Of a DNA stretch of 64,000 nt, positions 19,776-30,532 are shown piece after piece; position 1 is the stretch's first letter; every line of letters starts with the position of its first letter. The DNA comes from Aculops lycopersici (taxonomy: Eukaryota; Arthropoda; Arachnida; Trombidiformes; Eriophyidae): assembly GCA_015350385.1 (NCBI GenBank), contig WNKI01000001.1:10223118-10287117 (forward strand). Direction: 5' to 3'. The notes under the pieces are model-generated. The model was given only the letters and a program-made list of their open reading frames with translations, was not told the DNA's origin and did no database searches. Position numbers and translations under genes: made by a program.

Positions 19776-22772
19776 GCGTGCGCCAAAATTTCCATCACAA
19801 ACACCATCAAGTTCCCACTCATAAACATTCCCATCCCAGAAATGACGACAGCACAACTCCCATGACTTAAACACGCACAAGCCACCCATGTACCTCCCGA
19901 TCCCAACGAGACCTACGAAAGCTCCTCAAATAATAACGAGCAAACTCACACTTGAACCCGCAAACTACTGCAAGGTCGCATGGTGGTTCTATGGTGCCAT
20001 TGGCACCTAGAGGCCGTCGCACCCAGTGTATATATGTACAATTGCACACCACATAAGGTTGCCGGGTTTTTGGGGGCGAGCAAAACTCGCTATGGTCGAG
20101 AGATTTTCAAATGCTGATCGCGTAACCAAGACTGTTCCTCTAGTAGTTTTGATATAAATACACACACACACAAAAACTCACTAAGGTCGAGCGAAAGCGC
20201 GAGGTCGTCGCCACGAGGAGAGACACGAACAAATGCGAGTGACAAGCTAGTAATCCAACTTAACTTACTCCACTTCATTCATATATGTATACTTATAAAT
20301 ATATTTATATTTATTTATATTTATTACTCAACTAAAGTAAAATGAACCCAAAAATCAGAAAATTATCACCATTATTAAATTACCTCACTTTTCTCTTATC
20401 CTCGTGTCGACGTAAACATTGTGATCGCATTACTTTTTAGAGGGAATTATCGATGGTGGCGCCGTGAGGAGCCATATGAGACGGCGACAGACACAACAAC
20501 AACAACATCAATAACATCATTCACGGAATTCATGTTAGACAATAAACGATATCTACTGAACTAGAGCGACCAAATAGATCCTCCACCACTTGTTGTCTGA
20601 AGCAAACCTCCTAGTTTTCACTGTATCGCTCTAATTTAATCTCCCAACGTGTTTTCATCCGAGTTGCATCGAGTCAACAGTGCAGTCATCGGCCTCCATA
20701 AGCATATGAGTTTACCTCTTGGCGGAGAACTACAACTGAACCTCGGCTATAGTTGCAACTTTCCAAACGATCGATTGCTAAGCTGGCAAGTTTTGTCTCT
20801 GTGGATTGCAAAGTTTGCATTCGGATCAGCCGGCTTTCTAGTCACCTCGGTGAGCTATTTACAGATTGAACGAAACAGTAGCAGCCATTTCAGACAAGCA
20901 AGCTCCAGATGGGCCACTCGCATTGGGCATCAGAAACAACAGTAACGCGAGAGGATGGCAAAAACAAAGCAACGGGCGCGCCACTAGCGGGAAACTAAAG
21001 TTGGAACGCGATCCCTACCATTACTATCAATGGAGATAAAGAAAGAAAGTGAATGGATAGGCTCGCTTTAGCTGCACTCATGGATCGCGCGCCAAATGAT
21101 CATGCCCCAGTTATCGGTGCTGTCAGTTGGTCGGAGCCTCGTGAGTTATCTCAATCGCTTATGCAGATGCCAACGACGTAATCCGGCCGGGTGCAGCAGC
21201 GTCAGCGGCGGTGGCAATAACAACCACCGACCAGGAGTTGCGATGTTAGTTTCTGCGATGCTCTCGCCAGGTTTCATCGAACTAAATTTGTGGGACTCGT
21301 TGTTTCCATCGGCCAAATCGCACTAGTTGGCACTGGACTACACCAAGAGAGCAAACATTACTCGTTGGCTCGACTGCCGCTGCGGACTTTCTCGGCTCCA
21401 AGCAGCGCACTTCCGGCCCAGAAAGCAGGCCGTAGCAGTGGGCCAGTTCGTGTTGCTTTTGTTATTGCGCGCGCGATTTTCTCCACGATGACTATTACGT
21501 AACTCAGCCTCAGAGATGTTCATTCGCAAATGCTTCGTGTGGCCGCTAGTTGGGCCAGAGGAAAGACTCAATCCAAATTAAACTCAATTCGACTGAGCGA
21601 GAGTTTGCCGTTCTCGCAACTTTGTAAACAGTCTAAACCTAAACCTTGGTCGCTCTTTCTCCCTCTCTCTTCCGCTCCCTTCCAATCTAAAAGCGAACCA
21701 ATTCATGGTATCAAAATGCGAGAACGCGAGCAACACACTCGACTTCGAGTAACTCACAAAATTCTAAGCCTCATTCCCTCCTTACTAATCTCCGTTTTCG
21801 TGGTCCAAATCGTCGATGAGTAGCATAGCGGCTCTTCCGGCGGCAAATCAGTTTTGTCGCCCACTCGAACGCCTTAGTTTTGCTACTCGAGGAACTATCA
21901 TGGGGACTAATAGATTGTGTATGGCAAAATTTTACCCCTCCCGTGGCCCACCGTCGCGAACGCCACGATCAGTCTTCATTGTACCATCTCTTTGGGTTTC
22001 TCCTCCTCCCCTAGGTCAGCCTGGCTCTTCTCGCAACTCGACTAGTTCGTATGCGCGATTGAGGAAGAAGTTGCGCTTGTAGCAGGATGACGCAACAACT
22101 TGACTAGCAAGAGCTATCGGCACTCCCAGCCAGAGGCAACGGCTGGCTCTGGGAGCTATCGCGGGGGGACGTATCCAGCTGATCGTGGTTTCCGTCTCGT
22201 GCAACTTGAAGCTCCCTGCAGCAACCAACCACAACCGCTGCCAGAATCCACGGTGTTTGTGACCGAGGCACGACTTTATAAGACTCACTGCACAAGATGA
22301 GCCGTTCAGTTTCAAGAGTGTTGATCTAACGAGCAGCAAACTGCTCTAGCTGGTCCAGAGAGAGGAGGAAATACCGCGAGTGAGCGTCGAGTGGCACGAG
22401 CGCCCAGTTCTATGCGCAACTAGCTTGCCGAGAGCTAACAGAACGCGGGCGAGCGAGGTCATTGAACCAGCGAGGTCGATGAACTGGCTGCGTCTCGCCT
22501 AGCGACGCCGCTATGGCTCCCTGCGCCTATGAGTTTCTAACTGGAAGTCGCACGACCATAAGCAAATCAACTTCCTCCAGTTGAACCTCGATCTCGACCA
22601 ACTGAGGGATAGGCGCAATGAATGCTACGGCACGCAAGTGTTTGTTGTTGACAAAGAGACGGGAGCTAGTGGACGTTGCTGACACCTGTCGGCTTGGCAT
22701 ACTAGTTTAAAATGAAAAGTCTTATCGACGGGCTAGAGCTGTTTTAGTTGCAACAAATTTTGTAAGCGTAAT
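19776..22772. other. Intergenic region, no gene seen
   Basis: About 3 kb between the secreted protein and SERAC1. Short open frames exist on both strands, but none has a recognisable domain or consistent splice context. CACACACA (about 20160-20170) and TATTTATAT-rich tracts (about 20280-20330) are present. Confidence 0.4.
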
Positions 22773-24776
22773 TTATGAGAGAATGAATGAAATATAAGGC
22801 AGTATCTCCTCGCCCCTTTGCTCGGGTGTCGGGGGAATGAGATCTCTGATTAACTCTAGGGTCTTAGCGTAAGTTATCGACTCACGACTGTTTGGTTTGC
22901 ATGTATGGGCGTGGTCTATGTTTAGCTTATAAATAGGACCCAATCCGAAGTTCAGCGAATCCTCGTGAACAAGAATTCCTTTCCATTGAACGGCCTTGTT
23001 GACGCCGAAGCTAGAGATCGCGGTCTCGGCAAAAGTGAGAAATTTTACAGGATTCTCACGTCGCTCAATCAAATCGAGAAATTTTTCATGGAGCTCGAGA
23101 AGAATGGGTGAGCCTTTTTGCAACTCAATCACTTCCGTTGTGAGTAGCAGTAGTTTCTGCAGATTTCTCCTCTCGATCCATTCTAGATTCGAACCTTTGT
23201 GGGGGACACTGTAAAATACTATACCCTTAGTTTGGTTGAGTAGATTTTCCTTAAACTTTCTTGAAGGGGACTTGTCAGCATCAGATTTTTGTCTGGTAGC
23301 TTCATCACAGATAACTAGTAATTGCTTTACTAGTAGACCACCCATCGAGTGTGCAACCCAAACAATGGGTCGATCACCCAACTTTGCATCCTGCAATTGT
23401 TTCAATACATGCTTAGCTCTCTCTTGCAGTGTATCCTTATTGAGATCACAATCTGTTCTCCAGCTACTCAAAGCTGTTGGGTAGTCTAGTGCCAGAATTC
23501 TGAGTTTTGGAATATCTTTTGCAAGCCAGTCCATTGGCCAACATCTAGTTTTTTTATTTGGATCTATCAAACCAGTGCCATCGTCATTGATTCGCACTGC
23601 CTCAGTGGGACTGCTTGGCAAAAGTTCTGTCGTGGGTGTTATGCTTTTTGGACTGCACCTGTTGCCAAACTCATCCAAAGCCACGGATCCCTGACGCCAA
23701 GACTTGAATACACTCCCGACGAGACCATGGACGAATACGACATCGAAGTTGGGATCGTCTTCGCCGCGGTATAACGGCGATAAGAGATACACATGGTTTC
23801 CATATATTCCATTCATCTTGATTGCATCTTCATCTAAATTGGCTAGAGCTTTGAAAGCGGGCATTGAGAGTTCTAAGTGTTCGCTTCGAGTATATTGGAT
23901 TAGTGTTTGTATCCATCCATCTGTGAATATAAAGTCACGTGTGGACTCATGGACTGAAAGGTTTGCCAATATTTGCGATAGGAGTCCATTGATCTGGAGA
24001 TCGTTCTCGTACTTATGACGAAAATATAATAAGGCAACAAACATTCCCGACTTAGCCATGGATAATGCTTGGTTCTCACCACAAATCACATTGTTCAAGA
24101 CAGCCTTTAGTCTTATGACATCCTCATTGTATTCGGACTTTTTCCTCTTCCTGGATTCTATTCTCATCATCTTATCTACTTGATTCAAATCGCTCATGGC
24201 GAGAACATTTGGGTCTGGCCTAACTCTAATAGATAGGTTTGTGTAGAAGTTGGTGCAGCTTGAGCATGAGTCGATCTTCTCTGATACATCTCTGAGTATA
24301 GTCCTAACAAGTTTTTCAATCTTTGTTGACTTAAGCGTTCCCTCAATGAAGTCAATAGATGGAGGCTTGAGGAAGAGCCTCAGGTCAGCGTCAACTGTCC
24401 TTGCAAGTTTTACAATGTTTTGCTTGTCTAGAGCTTGGGCGATTTCAACACATTCAGCCTCGTTCCATTTCCTCTGCCTTGCTAGCTCGTTGAGCGCTCT
24501 CTCTCGACGGGCGGGATACTTGGATTTAAGCAATGATAGCAGAAGCCAATGAGATATGTCAATAGGGACATCAGTTCCAGTTCCAATACCTTCGGGCAGA
24601 ATCAAGTCTTTTGTCAGGTCTGCAGTTGCAGTTGGAATCTCGACATAGTCGTCGATTATCCTAGTATGTCGCTTGATAGGGTAAACAGACTTGACCGCTG
24701 GATATCCAATGAAACCGAGTAAACCTGTGGAGGCTGCCGCTGCAAAGATCAATTTCTTCTTCACGGTTGGCCTCAT
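22773..24776 (-). CDS. SERAC1: SERAC1 orthologue, alpha/beta-hydrolase lipid-remodelling protein
   Basis: A 667-residue single-exon protein; ATG at 24776, with Lys-rich start MRPTVKKK. A hydrophobic segment (LIFAAAASTGLLGFIGYPAV) near residues 10-30 fits the membrane anchor of SERAC1, which acts at mitochondria-ER contacts in phosphatidylglycerol remodelling and cholesterol traffic. The middle holds armadillo-like helices. The C-terminal hydrolase domain has DVVFVHGLVGSVFKSWR (oxyanion loop), CWPMDWLAKD, the nucleophile elbow WVAHSMGGLLVK, FYSVPHKGS, and NIDHAHTCKP with the probable catalytic His. Length is close to the human 654 residues. The reading frame extends three codons upstream of this ATG to a TTG, which I do not take as the start. 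Confidence 0.94.
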   Translation of the reverse strand: MRPTVKKKLIFAAAASTGLLGFIGYPAVKSVYPIKRHTRIIDDYVEIPTATADLTKDLILPEGIGTGTDVPIDISHWLLLSLLKSKYPARRERALNELARQRKWNEAECVEIAQALDKQNIVKLARTVDADLRLFLKPPSIDFIEGTLKSTKIEKLVRTILRDVSEKIDSCSSCTNFYTNLSIRVRPDPNVLAMSDLNQVDKMMRIESRKRKKSEYNEDVIRLKAVLNNVICGENQALSMAKSGMFVALLYFRHKYENDLQINGLLSQILANLSVHESTRDFIFTDGWIQTLIQYTRSEHLELSMPAFKALANLDEDAIKMNGIYGNHVYLLSPLYRGEDDPNFDVVFVHGLVGSVFKSWRQGSVALDEFGNRCSPKSITPTTELLPSSPTEAVRINDDGTGLIDPNKKTRCWPMDWLAKDIPKLRILALDYPTALSSWRTDCDLNKDTLQERAKHVLKQLQDAKLGDRPIVWVAHSMGGLLVKQLLVICDEATRQKSDADKSPSRKFKENLLNQTKGIVFYSVPHKGSNLEWIERRNLQKLLLLTTEVIELQKGSPILLELHEKFLDLIERRENPVKFLTFAETAISSFGVNKAVQWKGILVHEDSLNFGLGPIYKLNIDHAHTCKPNSRESITYAKTLELIRDLIPPTPEQRGEEILPYISFILS

Positions 24777-25877
24777 GGTATGCAATTTAAAGATTTTCAG
24801 AGTTCTTAGATAAGATCACATGTCCTCAATCAATAAGTCGCTATAATAGGAAGGGTAACAACAAAAGGTGAACAGTATAATATGGAATTTGGATGGGATA
24901 ATATCATCAAGAGGATATCCATAAAACAGAATCGGATGCGTAGAACAGCGCGATAGCGGCCAACGACAACGACGACAGACGCAGGGCTGGCGACAAGAAC
25001 AACAACAACAAGCCTCGCGCAAAGAGTGTAACATCGTTTCCCTTGCCTCTCGCTATGCCTGCCTCTCTGCGGCTTCGATTTTTCTCGCTCGCGTTTTCCC
25101 CCATGACAAAGTTAAGACTGTGTTAAAAAGCCATTGCAAGTGCGAGTGTCGCACTTTCCAATGGCTCTTGCAAGGGGCATCAGTTGTGAGTGAATTTTCA
25201 TATGCTAGTGTTTGTTTTTACTTGTTAGCAACTGGATTTTCACACTTCCAACAAAAGCCCATAAAAGTGACTACTGTCGCCCCTTGAGAAAAAAGGCTAG
25301 CCTCTCTCATTTTCTACTCAGCTATTTGCCTCTCCTCAGGAGTGATGAATATCCTTTCGACATCCGCCAAGTAAATCTGAATGCCAACTACTCTTGTCAG
25401 CAGTGATGAGAGATCGACGCCGATTTGGGGTCGCAGTAGCAGATGAGACATCAAGCTTAACATTCAATAGATTACTAGATCGACTTTCTATCTTACAACT
25501 TTATCGGCATTATTATCACATGCACACTAATCATATGTAACTTGGTGAGCGACTGAAGAAAGAACCAAATAGAAGTATTATCTAAAGCTAGACATAAAAC
25601 GTCACAAAATACCACTATCATCGCCATAAAAAGCTTCAACATCACAATAAACAGCTGATCCACGAGCAATTTCTTTATCCATCGGGCACACTAAACGTAT
25701 ATTTATCACATTATCATCCATCTATTCCTTGCGACCTATTTCCGCATTTGACTATCTAGTATCAGTAGATGTGACATACTATTAATATTATCGCCATTCA
25801 TTGAGGCTGCCAAGTTTGGGAGATCGAGGAGAATTGAATGTGGAGAGCTCAAGACTTATTGCAAAGTTTGCGCCACG
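24777..25877. other. Divergent intergenic region between SERAC1 and CDP-DAG synthase
   Basis: About 1.1 kb between two divergently transcribed genes. It presumably contains both promoters and 5' UTRs. No coding segment recognised. Confidence 0.4.
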
Positions 25878-27234
25878 ATGTCTAATTTTATCATCAGAAC
25901 CCTACTGACCATTGTTATGGTCTGCCTGTTTGGCGTACTCATATGGATTGGGCCTATAGCACTGATAGGTATAGTTCTATTCGTGCAAGTAAAATGTTTT
26001 CAAGAAATTATTGCAATCGGATACTCAGTCTACCGCGTGCACGGACTCAAATGGTTCAGATCCTTGTCATGGTACTTCCTAGTAGCTAGTAACTACTTTA
26101 TATTTGGCGAATCACTTCTCGACTACCCTTTCATATTAGGCTACCACAGGTTCATATCATTCACACTTTATCTTGTTGGCTTTGTATGGTTTGTCCTGAG
26201 TCTAGAGAAGCGCTACTACATGAGACAATTTTCATTATTCGCCTGGACGCATGTAACTCTCCTCATATTTGTAACTCAATCCTATTTAATCATTCAAAAC
26301 TTATTGGAAGGTCTAATCTGGTTTATAGTGCCAGTTTCGATGATCATAGTCAACGACGTTATGGCCTACGTGTTCGGAACAGTATGCGGAAGGACTCCGC
26401 TTATCCAGCTGTCGCCAAGGAAAACATGGGAAGGTTTTATTGGTGGTGGTTGCGCGACAATTATATTCAGTGCTATCGTAAGTGTAACTTCCACGTTTAA
26501 AGGAGTAGAAGAGAGTGCCAAAAAATCTATGATCCACCTCAGATAATTAACCTTTTCGTTTCTCTTATATATACTCCAATACCCCTGACAACAAACAATC
26601 TGCATTGGAATGTAAACATTATGTGTAAACAAAAATAACACGCTCAAAATCACGTACACTCTCAATCAAAACAACATCACTTGGTCGATCCACCACCGTC
26701 ACCTGTTTTACTTAACAGTGCTCATATTTCCTTTGCCAATACCGGTACTTCATCTGCCCAGTTGATTACTCAGGAGGATTACATCTTCAAACAATCGATT
26801 GCAAGCCATCTGCATTATTCCTATTGACTGAATACCAAATCCTGCCCCAAAGCTGGACCTATACATTGGAACTGTTCTACTTCATCAAAATACCAACAAC
26901 AATCCACCTGTACCCCTTTGTCTTCCACTCACTAGCGCTATCATTGTTCAGCTCAGTAGTGGGGCCGTTCGGCGGTTTCTTTGCAAGCGGGTTCAAGCGT
27001 GCATTCAAAGTGAAAGACTTCAGTGACACTATCCCAGGTCATGGCGGAATGGTTGACAGATTCGACTGCCAATTTTTGATGGCAACCTTCACAAATGTTT
27101 ATATCTCAACTTTCATTCGAGCTCCCAGTCACACGAAACTGTTGCAACAAATTATGCTTTTACCACCGGATTTACAGAGGAAAATCTATGAATCGCTTAA
27201 ACGCACTCTGGCCGACATGGGCCCTGTTGATTGA
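25878..27234 (+). CDS. CDS: CDP-diacylglycerol synthase (phosphatidate cytidylyltransferase), two exons
   Basis: Makes CDP-diacylglycerol from phosphatidate and CTP for phosphoinositide and cardiolipin synthesis; integral ER membrane enzyme. Exon 1, 25878-26477 (200 codons, phase 0), ends before GTAAGTG. The intron is 26478-26718, ending in CTTAACAG. Exon 2, 26719-27234, opens with residues matching the luminal segment of the family (YRYFICPVDY). Together they give 371 residues. Signatures: VKCFQEIIAIGY, YHRFISFTLYL, FAWTHVTLLIFVTQS, PLIQLSPRKTWEGFIGG, and the CTP-transferase signature in the second exon with GPFGGFFASGFKRAFKVKDF and the metal-binding IPGHGGMVDRFDCQ. The usual 50-90-residue cytosolic N-terminus is missing. 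The frame is open upstream of the ATG, so an upstream coding exon is possible. Confidence 0.94.
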
Positions 27235-27310
27235 TTGATTATTATTGTATGCATCATATTATATAATAATTATAATAATTAATGTTCTTTTTATCGCCGA
27301 CGAATACTAT

Positions 27311-28363
27311 CTAAGATTGTCTCCGAATAAATTCTTCAATCTCGCGGAAAACAAGTACTTTTAGTCCCTCGAGGCTCATTCGCTCGTCGACCTCCATTCT
27401 GGCATCGAAGGGTTGCTCGGCGATTGGCTCGTCGCCTGGGTCGTAGTAGAGTTGGAAATATGGATGGGCCAGAGCTTGTTCGACATCAATCCTATTGTTT
27501 GGATTCATGGTTAACATTTTATCTAACAAGTCGAGTGCCTGTGGCGAGCCATTTGGGTATCTCTCCGACCATGGAACTCGTGGCGACGGATCAAGACTGA
27601 TAAGATAGTCGCGGGCTCGCTCGTTTCGAATCCAATCCAACTCCTCGCGTCTTGGCATTCCTATGACTTTGAGGATGAGTTGCAGTTGTTCGAGGTAGTG
27701 TTTGCCGGGAAAGATTGCCCGGCCTGAGATCATTTCAGCTAGTATGCAACCAACCGACCAAACGTCGATGGACTTGGAGTAGCCGCGCGAGTTTAGCATA
27801 ATTTCCGGCGCTCTATACCATCTAGTTGCGACGTACTCCGTAAACTGGGTGGTGCTCTCCAACTCGGGATCGGCCACACGAGCCAAACCAAAGTCGCAGA
27901 TTTTCAGATCGCAGTTTCCGTTTATCAGCAAGTTGCTTGGTTTTAAATCGCGATGTAAAACGTTTGCCGAGTGAATGTACTTGAGACCGCGTAGAATTTG
28001 GTAAAGAAAATAACAAATATGCTCCTCGGACAATTGCTGCTGTCTAATAACTTGGTGCAAATCAGTTTCCATGAGACACTGAACTATATATACATCGCGC
28101 ATCAGGTCCACGGTGGGCGCGCAAATAATATCCCGAATGTCAATGATGTTTTCGTGATTGAATCTGGTGAGAATGCGAATCTCGCGCAAGGTTCTCTGGC
28201 AGAAGGTTTGATGGTCAAAGGGTGAGACCTTTTTAATAGCAACCCGCTCTCCAGCCTCATTATCCTGAGCCGACACAACAACCCCGTAGGCGCCCTCACT
28301 AATATACCTGAGGTCAGTGTATCTCTGGCCCACATTAAACTGACCGCCGCGGATTTCGGTCAT
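27311..28363 (-). CDS. rl: ERK-type mitogen-activated protein kinase (rolled/ERK1-2 orthologue)
   Basis: A 350-residue Ser/Thr kinase if started at ATG 28363, which puts MTEIRGGQFNVGQRY in register with other ERKs. The frame continues 32 codons upstream to a TTG (28459) behind an in-frame stop with no ATG, so the extension is probably 5' UTR or reached by splicing. Motifs: GAYGVV glycine loop, VAIKK, HRDLKPSN, DFGLA, the TEY activation-loop motif phosphorylated by MEK, VATRWYRAPE, and the MAPK insert. It relays Ras-Raf-MEK signals from cytoplasm to nucleus. Oddity: the first Gly of the G-x-G-x-x-G loop is Ser (I-S-E-G-A-Y-G). The C-terminus (MEVDERMSLEGLKVLVFREIEEF) is diverged from other ERKs. 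It is convergent with the CDP-DAG synthase gene, 76 bp apart. Confidence 0.94.
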   Translation of the reverse strand: MTEIRGGQFNVGQRYTDLRYISEGAYGVVVSAQDNEAGERVAIKKVSPFDHQTFCQRTLREIRILTRFNHENIIDIRDIICAPTVDLMRDVYIVQCLMETDLHQVIRQQQLSEEHICYFLYQILRGLKYIHSANVLHRDLKPSNLLINGNCDLKICDFGLARVADPELESTTQFTEYVATRWYRAPEIMLNSRGYSKSIDVWSVGCILAEMISGRAIFPGKHYLEQLQLILKVIGMPRREELDWIRNERARDYLISLDPSPRVPWSERYPNGSPQALDLLDKMLTMNPNNRIDVEQALAHPYFQLYYDPGDEPIAEQPFDARMEVDERMSLEGLKVLVFREIEEFIRRQS

Positions 28364-28743
28364 CTTGTGGCTTGGACTTAATTCGGCTGGCCAACTAGGA
28401 CTTGTTTGCTCTTGATTTGATATAAATTCTCGCAACTTTCTGCCAGCTGATTGGGCCAATATGGTTGCTTAAATCTTGCTGCTCGGCCTCATTGGTCTTC
28501 GTATAGTTGTGGTGTTGATAGTCGGGAGGCTAAAGGTGTTTGTTGTGTCAGGCTTGTGAACGCGACACAAACAGTTGTTGTGTCGTCGTCGACGGATTAT
28601 TTGAGCAGTGCGACACTAACACGCACACAACAATGGCGATTCCCCGTTGGTTCTCCTTTCATTCTCTGCTTTCACTTCGCAACCGTGCTACTGTTACTTT
28701 GGCCGCGATGACTGAGTGCATTTTCACGGACTTTTCGCGTTCG

Positions 28744-28776
<33 letters not shown>

Positions 28777-29798
28777 AGAACCGCTGCCCGAGTTTCCCCC
28801 TTTGTTTGTGTGCGCGTCGGTATGCTTCTAGTTTCTGTGGTCTGCAGTGCAAATGCCGCCGCTTTGCGCCTCTGGGCCAATACCGTTGCGGCCGCCATCG
28901 CCAGCCGCAGCCATCGCGACGGCCAGCCATCAGTCACACAAGTCGAGCGGCACAACTCACTATGGGCGCCCGAGAGGCTAGCGCACACGCAACGCAATTC
29001 GATCCGGCGCGCGCACACACATCGCAACAAATAGAGCAACTCGCTAGAGCTCGACGGGTACCGTTAGCCGTCAAGCTAGTTGGCTTGGCGCTCGCGATGC
29101 AGCGCGCGCTGAAAGTTCGTCTGGCAACTCGTCGTCATAATCGTCGCTCTCCATGGACTAGTGTTGTTCGATGCCATTACATGTAGTATAGCTTGGAGGC
29201 TTTTAATTCGTGACGCCGCCGCAACTCGCCGGCGTGAGCAAGGAGCGCGACCTGGCGCTTCTTCGATGGGCTAGACTAGCGTACCCTCCAGCCTGTTTGA
29301 CTTTGATTTGTCTTTAGTTCGCCTGGCGACTAGAATCAGTTGGTCGGTTGCTGACCGTGGGCTTGGCCGTTGTCACTGTTAAAGGCGATTGAGCCAATTT
29401 CACTCAAGCCGGAAGCCCGAGTTGATGGTTCAGCGAGCGCTCAGTGGTTGCCAATAATATAGCACCACTCGCAAAAACTGTAACCTGTCCAAATGCCACT
29501 TGCTCTTCATCCTTGAGTTGGCCAACTCCAACTTGAAATTCCAATTCCTCTGCCTCTTGTTCTTGTGCCTCGCCTTCGCATCTACCGACAAGACTCTTGA
29601 TGGGCGTGTCCTCTAGTTGCGTCAGTAGCGCGCTTCTACATGCCTGATTCGGCTGGTGCAAGCTTAACAGTGAGCCGCCTCAAGGGTCTAGAGCTTGCTC
29701 GCCATAGTAGCGGGCTTCGCCCTCGCAAACTTGATTTCCTCTTGGCCCGTCCAAAGTGTCTGCGGTTGTTAGCTAGTCGCTCAAGCGCTTGCCTAGGC
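28364..29798. other. Upstream region of the MAP kinase gene and 3' flank of the zinc finger gene
   Basis: GC-moderate DNA with a GA repeat (about 28745-28770) and several long shadow frames rich in Arg, Ala and His without domains. It probably includes 5' UTR/promoter of the minus-strand kinase gene and 3' UTR of the minus-strand zinc finger gene. Confidence 0.35.
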
Positions 29799-30532
29799 TT
29801 AATGGCACCTTGATAGTTCAATGAGCGCCAGTGCACCGATTATCTCGTCGCGACTTCCCCACGGATTGCGGGCCAAGTTTTCGTAATTGCATAAGGCGGT
29901 TCGTTGGGGTAACTCGTCGCGCGAGACTCCGGCATTCGGATGCTCCGGGCACCGCCGGTTCGCGTGGGTGAATCTGTTCTTGCACTCATTGCAACGGAAC
30001 GGTTTCTCGCCTGAATTTTGTTATCCGGATTGTTGTGGTTGCGGTCAAAGTTACGCGGGTGGTTTAGAGGTGCAAGGTATTAGTGGGGAGTGGTTGTTGG
30101 CGGCAAAAGAATTGGATGTGTCCATGGGATCAGATAGGTCAACGCTCGCGGCGAGACCACGACAACAAAGTATTATATTTTTATGGCTCATTATTTGGCA
30201 ATCGCGCCTAAACGCGCGCACCACTAACCAGCCGCACGTGCCGTCAACTTACCTGTATGAAGTCGCTGATGGGTCCTTAGTTGGCCTGACTGCACGAATG
30301 ACTTGTGGCATCCAGGATGATTGCACCTATAGGGTCGCTCGCCAGTGTGAATTCGCTGGTGAGCTTGGAGGGATTTTTCGCGGGGAAAGGCCCGCTTGCA
30401 AAACCTGCACCTGATGGGACTTTTGGATTGGGCGCCCTCCTTCATGAGCGAGGAGATTTCCTCTAACTTGGGACGGCCTCGTTTCTGGATAATGGTGGCC
30501 ATTATGTTCGGATGGGTGCGTGTGATTTGCAT
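29799..30532 (-). CDS. ZNF367: ZNF367-like C2H2 zinc finger transcription factor, two exons
   Basis: Minus strand. Exon 1, 30532-30253, starts at ATG 30532 (a second Met at 30502) and ends with donor GTAAGT in phase 1. Exon 2, 30010-29799, begins after acceptor AATTCAG. The product is 163 residues: a GRPKLEEISSLMKEG segment, finger 1 with C-x2-C and the stretch FPREKSLQAHQRIHTGERPY, finger 2 with FVQSGQLRTHQRLHTG, then across the splice GEKPFRC and an atypical third finger RFTHANRRCPEHP, ending near the conserved GALALIEL. These blocks are the hallmark of vertebrate ZNF367, a nuclear DNA-binding factor of about 350 residues. The C-terminal Lys/Glu coiled-coil stretch is much shortened. The spliced join restores the conserved H-T-G-E-K-P linker, which strongly supports the intron. 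Confidence 0.85.
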
